This document shows, piece by piece, positions 8,027-9,854 of a stretch of 9,854 nt of DNA; the first letter of the stretch is position 1; the number at the start of each line of letters is the position of its first letter. Source of the DNA: UBA7236 sp964638865. GTDB lineage: Bacteria; Bacteroidota; Bacteroidia; Chitinophagales; BACL12. The notes below the pieces were generated by a model that had not been told where the DNA came from, searched no databases, and worked only from the letters and a program-made list of their open reading frames with translations. The position numbers were made by a program, and so were the translations under genes. The DNA is taken from assembly GCA_964638865.1 (NCBI GenBank), contig CAZXBG010000142.1, positions 1 to 9,854 on the forward strand, read 5' to 3'.

Positions 8027-8047
8027 AACCATTAGCAAAATATTTTT

Positions 8048-8136
8048 TTGCCACGAAGGCACAAAGGTTTCTCAAAGTTTTCAATGAATGTAAACTATAT
8101 TAATACAAATAATTCCTCTTTGTGCTTTCGTGGCAA
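8048..8136. repeat. 19-bp inverted repeat with 51-nt spacer (repeat A)
   Basis: The left arm 8048-8066 (TTGCCACGAAGGCACAAAG) and right arm 8118-8136 (CTTTGTGCTTTCGTGGCAA) are complementary at 18 of 19 positions, and the remaining pair (8058/8126) would be G-U in RNA. The left arm holds two octamers, CACGAAGG and CACAAAGG. The spacer is AT-rich and resembles that after the next left arm (a shared CAAAGGTTT and a later AATGTA). Confidence 0.92.
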
Positions 8137-8141
8137 TTTTT
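8118..8141 (+). terminator. Possible terminator of the GH3/serine hydrolase transcript
   Basis: The right arm of repeat A is followed directly by five T residues (8137-8141). RNA read from the upstream genes could fold the 19-bp stem and then release at the U-run. The 51-nt loop is much longer than in typical intrinsic terminators, so this may be a by-product of the repeat. Confidence 0.3.
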
Positions 8142-8168
8142 AAATGTATATGCAAAGGCAGAATGTCA
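8132..8168 (+). repeat. Direct repeat, copy 1 of 2 (37 nt)
   Basis: This segment starts in the end of a right arm (GGCAATTTTTA) and runs to TATGCAAAGGCAGAATGTCA (8149-8168). Copy 2 at 8450-8486 has the same length and the same 6-nt gap between the two conserved blocks, and agrees at about 32 of 37 positions. The repeated unit therefore extends beyond the palindromic arm. Confidence 0.85.
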
Positions 8169-8189
8169 AAATAGTTTGCCTATTATTTT

Positions 8190-8454
8190 TTGCCACGAAG
8201 GCACTAAGGCGCAAAGGTTTAACGAAGTTGAGTAAATGTATTATTAAATAAAGACATTGCAATATTATAGTATATTCTCTTTGAGTTTACTTTGCGCCTT
8301 TGCGTGAAAAAAAATAATGTCACGCAGAGGCGCAAAGCCGTAAAGAAAAAATAAATGTAAATTTTAATTTAAAAATAACATTGCGGGATAAAATAAATGA
8401 GATCCGCATTTTAAACACATACTACATCTTTGCGTCTTTGTGACTTAGGGGCAA
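8190..8454. repeat. Outer imperfect 27-bp inverted repeat enclosing a second hairpin (repeat B)
   Basis: The left arm 8190-8216 and right arm 8428-8454 match as inverted copies at 22 of 27 positions. The left arm and its next base contain three in-register octamers: CACGAAGG (8194-8201), CACTAAGG (8202-8209) and CGCAAAGG (8210-8217). The 211 nt between the arms hold the inner hairpin at 8290-8337. It can also be read as two tandem repeat-A-like elements (8190-8307 and 8320-8454) in which one inner arm has lost an octamer. Confidence 0.85.
8290..8337. repeat. Near-perfect 18-bp hairpin with A-rich 12-nt loop
   Basis: The arms 8290-8307 (CTTTGCGCCTTTGCGTGA) and 8320-8337 (TCACGCAGAGGCGCAAAG) pair at 17 of 18 positions, and the last (8300/8327) is a T-G wobble. 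The loop 8308-8319 is AAAAAAATAATG. This is the most GC-rich and stable-looking structure in the gene-free region. No T-run follows on either strand, so it does not look like an intrinsic terminator. Confidence 0.92.
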
Positions 8455-8486
8455 TTTTTATACTTTTATGCAAAGGAAGAATGTCA
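8450..8486 (+). repeat. Direct repeat, copy 2 of 2 (37 nt)
   Basis: This is the partner of 8132-8168. It begins at the end of the last right arm (GGCAATTTTTA, 8450-8460) and ends with TATGCAAAGGAAGAATGTCA (8467-8486), which differs from copy 1 at one of 20 positions in that block. The two copies mark the downstream flank of repeats A and B. Confidence 0.85.
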
Positions 8487-8663
8487 TTTATGGTAAACCT
8501 TGTTGCACAATATAATATCATAAAAGGGGTTAAAATTTTATGGAAATACATTCGTCAGCGTGTTAGTAAACAATCCATTCATTGAGTTGTTGATTTCAGG
8601 ATTCAACTTTTTAGGGAACAAATTACTATTCAAAATGCTTATTAAACCCATTACCTTCACACT

Positions 8664-9812
8664 ATGAAAATTGGAATTGTTTGTTACCCAACCTACGGAG
8701 GAAGCGGAGTTGTAGCCACAGAACTTGGAAAAGCCTTAGCCGATAAGGGTTACAAAGTACATTTTATCACCTATAAACAGCCTTTTCGCCTTGATTCGTT
8801 CCACGAGAATATCTTTTTTCATGAGGTGAACTTCAGCAATTATCCTCTTTTTGAATATCCGCCGTACGAAACTGCACTCGCAAGTAAGATTGTAGATGTT
8901 GCCCTTTTTGAGAAACTCGACCTCTTGCATGTGCATTATGCAATACCGCATGCAAGTGCTGCTTATATCGCAAAACAAATTCTCAAAGAAAAAAATTTTC
9001 ACCTCCCATTTATCACCACCTTGCATGGTACTGATATTACTTTGGTGGGTAAGGATGAGACTTTTATTCCTGTTGTAACATTTTCTATCAACCAAAGTGA
9101 TGGAATTACCTCCGTTTCGCAAAGCTTAAAGGATGATACCTACGCAAATTTTGAAATTGTTAAGGACATAGAAGTAATTCCGAATTTTATAGATTTCAGT
9201 AGATTTAAAAAATTAGATAAAGAACATTTCCGCCAGGTAATTGCAAAAAACGGAGAAAAAATAATTGTCCATACTTCCAATTTCAGGAAAGTAAAAAGAG
9301 TGGATGATGTTGTACGGATTTTTTGCAGGATAAAGGAACAAATTCCCGCGAAATTATTATTGATCGGCGATGGTCCTGAACGTCAAAATGTAGAAAAATT
9401 AACGCGTCAGGTGTGTATGGATGACGATGTTTATTTTTTAGGCAAACAAGAAGCAGTGGAAGAATTATTAGCAATTGCCGACTTATTTATTCTCCCATCA
9501 GAGACAGAAAGTTTTGGACTTGCAGCTTTGGAAGCTATGGCTTGTGAAGTACCTGTTATTTCTTCTAATACCGGCGGTATTCCCGAAATCAATATTCATG
9601 GTGTTACCGGTTATTTAAGCAATGTGGGCGATGTGGATGATATGGCAAAAAATGCTTTACTTATTTTAAAGGACGAAGAAACTTTAAATAAATTCAAAAA
9701 AAATGCAATCATGCAGGCGAATAAATTTTCGCTGGAAAATATTTTGCCACAGTATGAAGCGTATTATAAAAAAGTGCTTGCGCAAGGTGGAGAAATAGGA
9801 TATAGGAAATAA
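8664..9812 (+). CDS. bshA: N-acetyl-alpha-D-glucosaminyl L-malate synthase BshA (bacillithiol synthesis)
   Basis: This 382-aa cytosolic GT4-family glycosyltransferase transfers GlcNAc from UDP-GlcNAc to L-malate, the first step of bacillithiol synthesis. The N-terminal Rossmann domain has the CYPTYGGSGVVATELG loop (7-22), LHVHYAIPHA (88-97) and TTLHGTDITLVG (118-129). These are diagnostic of BshA rather than generic GT4 enzymes. The C-terminal domain has SNFRKVKRVDDV (205-216), IGDGPER (234-240) and the EX7E pair E282/E290 within PSETESFGLAALEAMACEVPVI. The length is close to the family norm, with about ten extra residues after the last helix, partly encoded by a heptamer repeat. The ATG has no Shine-Dalgarno motif. 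The other bacillithiol genes (bshB, bshC) are not in the window. Confidence 0.95.
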   Translation: MKIGIVCYPTYGGSGVVATELGKALADKGYKVHFITYKQPFRLDSFHENIFFHEVNFSNYPLFEYPPYETALASKIVDVALFEKLDLLHVHYAIPHASAAYIAKQILKEKNFHLPFITTLHGTDITLVGKDETFIPVVTFSINQSDGITSVSQSLKDDTYANFEIVKDIEVIPNFIDFSRFKKLDKEHFRQVIAKNGEKIIVHTSNFRKVKRVDDVVRIFCRIKEQIPAKLLLIGDGPERQNVEKLTRQVCMDDDVYFLGKQEAVEELLAIADLFILPSETESFGLAALEAMACEVPVISSNTGGIPEINIHGVTGYLSNVGDVDDMAKNALLILKDEETLNKFKKNAIMQANKFSLENILPQYEAYYKKVLAQGGEIGYRK

Positions 9813-9854
9813 GACTTAGGACACAGGATACAGAATGAGTTATGAGTTATGAGT
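9791..9854 (+). repeat. Degenerate 7-nt tandem repeat overlapping the end of bshA
   Basis: From 9791 the sequence falls into 7-nt units. The first six (starting 9791, 9798, 9805, 9812, 9819, 9826) all fit RGAnnYA, for example GGATATA and GGACACA. They are followed by GAATGAG (9833) and two TTATGAG (9840, 9847), and the array continues past the window edge. The bshA stop codon (9810-9812) lies across units three and four, so the last seven codons are repeat sequence. Confidence 0.8.

Larger units (their letters stand above)
8027..8663. other. 637-nt gene-free region filled with palindromic repeats
   Basis: From about 8048 to 8486 this region consists of repeat arms and their AT-rich spacers, each listed separately. 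Six arms alternate in orientation: 8048-8066, 8118-8136, 8190-8216, 8290-8307, 8320-8345 and 8428-8454. The remainder (8487-8663) is plain AT-rich DNA leading to bshA. I found no convincing TAnnTTTG promoter there. A 34-codon reading frame (8481-8585, ATG to TGA) exists but cannot be told from chance. No tRNA, riboswitch or transposase remnant was seen. Confidence 0.85.

Noticed and set aside
8048..8460. CRISPR array
   Set aside because: The repeats alternate in orientation, are degenerate and have spacers of unequal length (about 12 to 82 nt). No cas gene is near.
8048..8486. Insertion sequence or MITE with defined ends
   Set aside because: No transposase is present and no target-site duplication could be assigned around the arms. 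It is kept as a repeat only.
8736..9122. 128-codon minus-strand frame inside bshA
   Set aside because: It overlaps the diagnostic BshA motifs on the other strand and shows no domain of its own.
8664..9812. Capsule or LPS glycosyltransferase instead of BshA
   Set aside because: The CYPTYGGSGVVATELG, HYAIPHA and LHGTDITLVG motifs together are those of BshA. No polysaccharide genes surround it.

Overview
The window looks like ordinary chromosomal DNA of a Bacteroidota bacterium, probably from the Chitinophagia/Sphingobacteriia side. It is AT-rich. Most starts lack a Shine-Dalgarno motif. A perfect TAnnTTTG-type -7 promoter element precedes the large hydrolase gene. The gene content (mutL with two rhomboids, a GH3/serine-hydrolase fusion, and BshA for bacillithiol) also fits that phylum. 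This assignment rests on family knowledge and was not tested by a search.

Left half, minus strand (44-4581): a tightly packed four-gene operon read right to left. It runs mutL (mismatch repair), a 235-aa rhomboid protease, a 301-aa rhomboid protease with a C-terminal tail, and a membrane-anchored endonuclease/exonuclease/phosphatase-family protein. The junctions are a 7-nt gap, a TAATG overlap and an ATGA overlap, so translation is probably coupled.

Centre, plus strand (4794-8026): a 212-nt divergent intergenic region carries promoter-like elements for both directions. It is followed by a 986-aa exported protein that joins a NagZ-type GH3 beta-N-acetylglucosaminidase to a class C beta-lactamase-like (S12) serine hydrolase. 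The likely role is two-step trimming of muropeptides by one polypeptide. A small two-helix membrane protein of unknown function follows after 2 nt.

Gene-free stretch (8027-8663, 637 nt): six alternating arms of a palindromic repeat family built from an 8-nt unit (CRCNAAGG). They form a 19-bp inverted repeat, an imperfect 27-bp outer inverted repeat, and a near-perfect 18-bp hairpin nested inside the latter. A 37-nt flank occurs twice as a direct repeat.

Right end (8664-9854): bshA, the glycosyltransferase that starts bacillithiol synthesis. A degenerate 7-nt tandem repeat begins within its last seven codons, includes the stop codon and runs off the window edge.

I see no prophage, transposase, CRISPR, tRNA, rRNA or defence genes. 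The least conventional material is the two periodic repeat families and the NagZ-serine hydrolase fusion. I do not see strong evidence for a wholly new multi-gene system.
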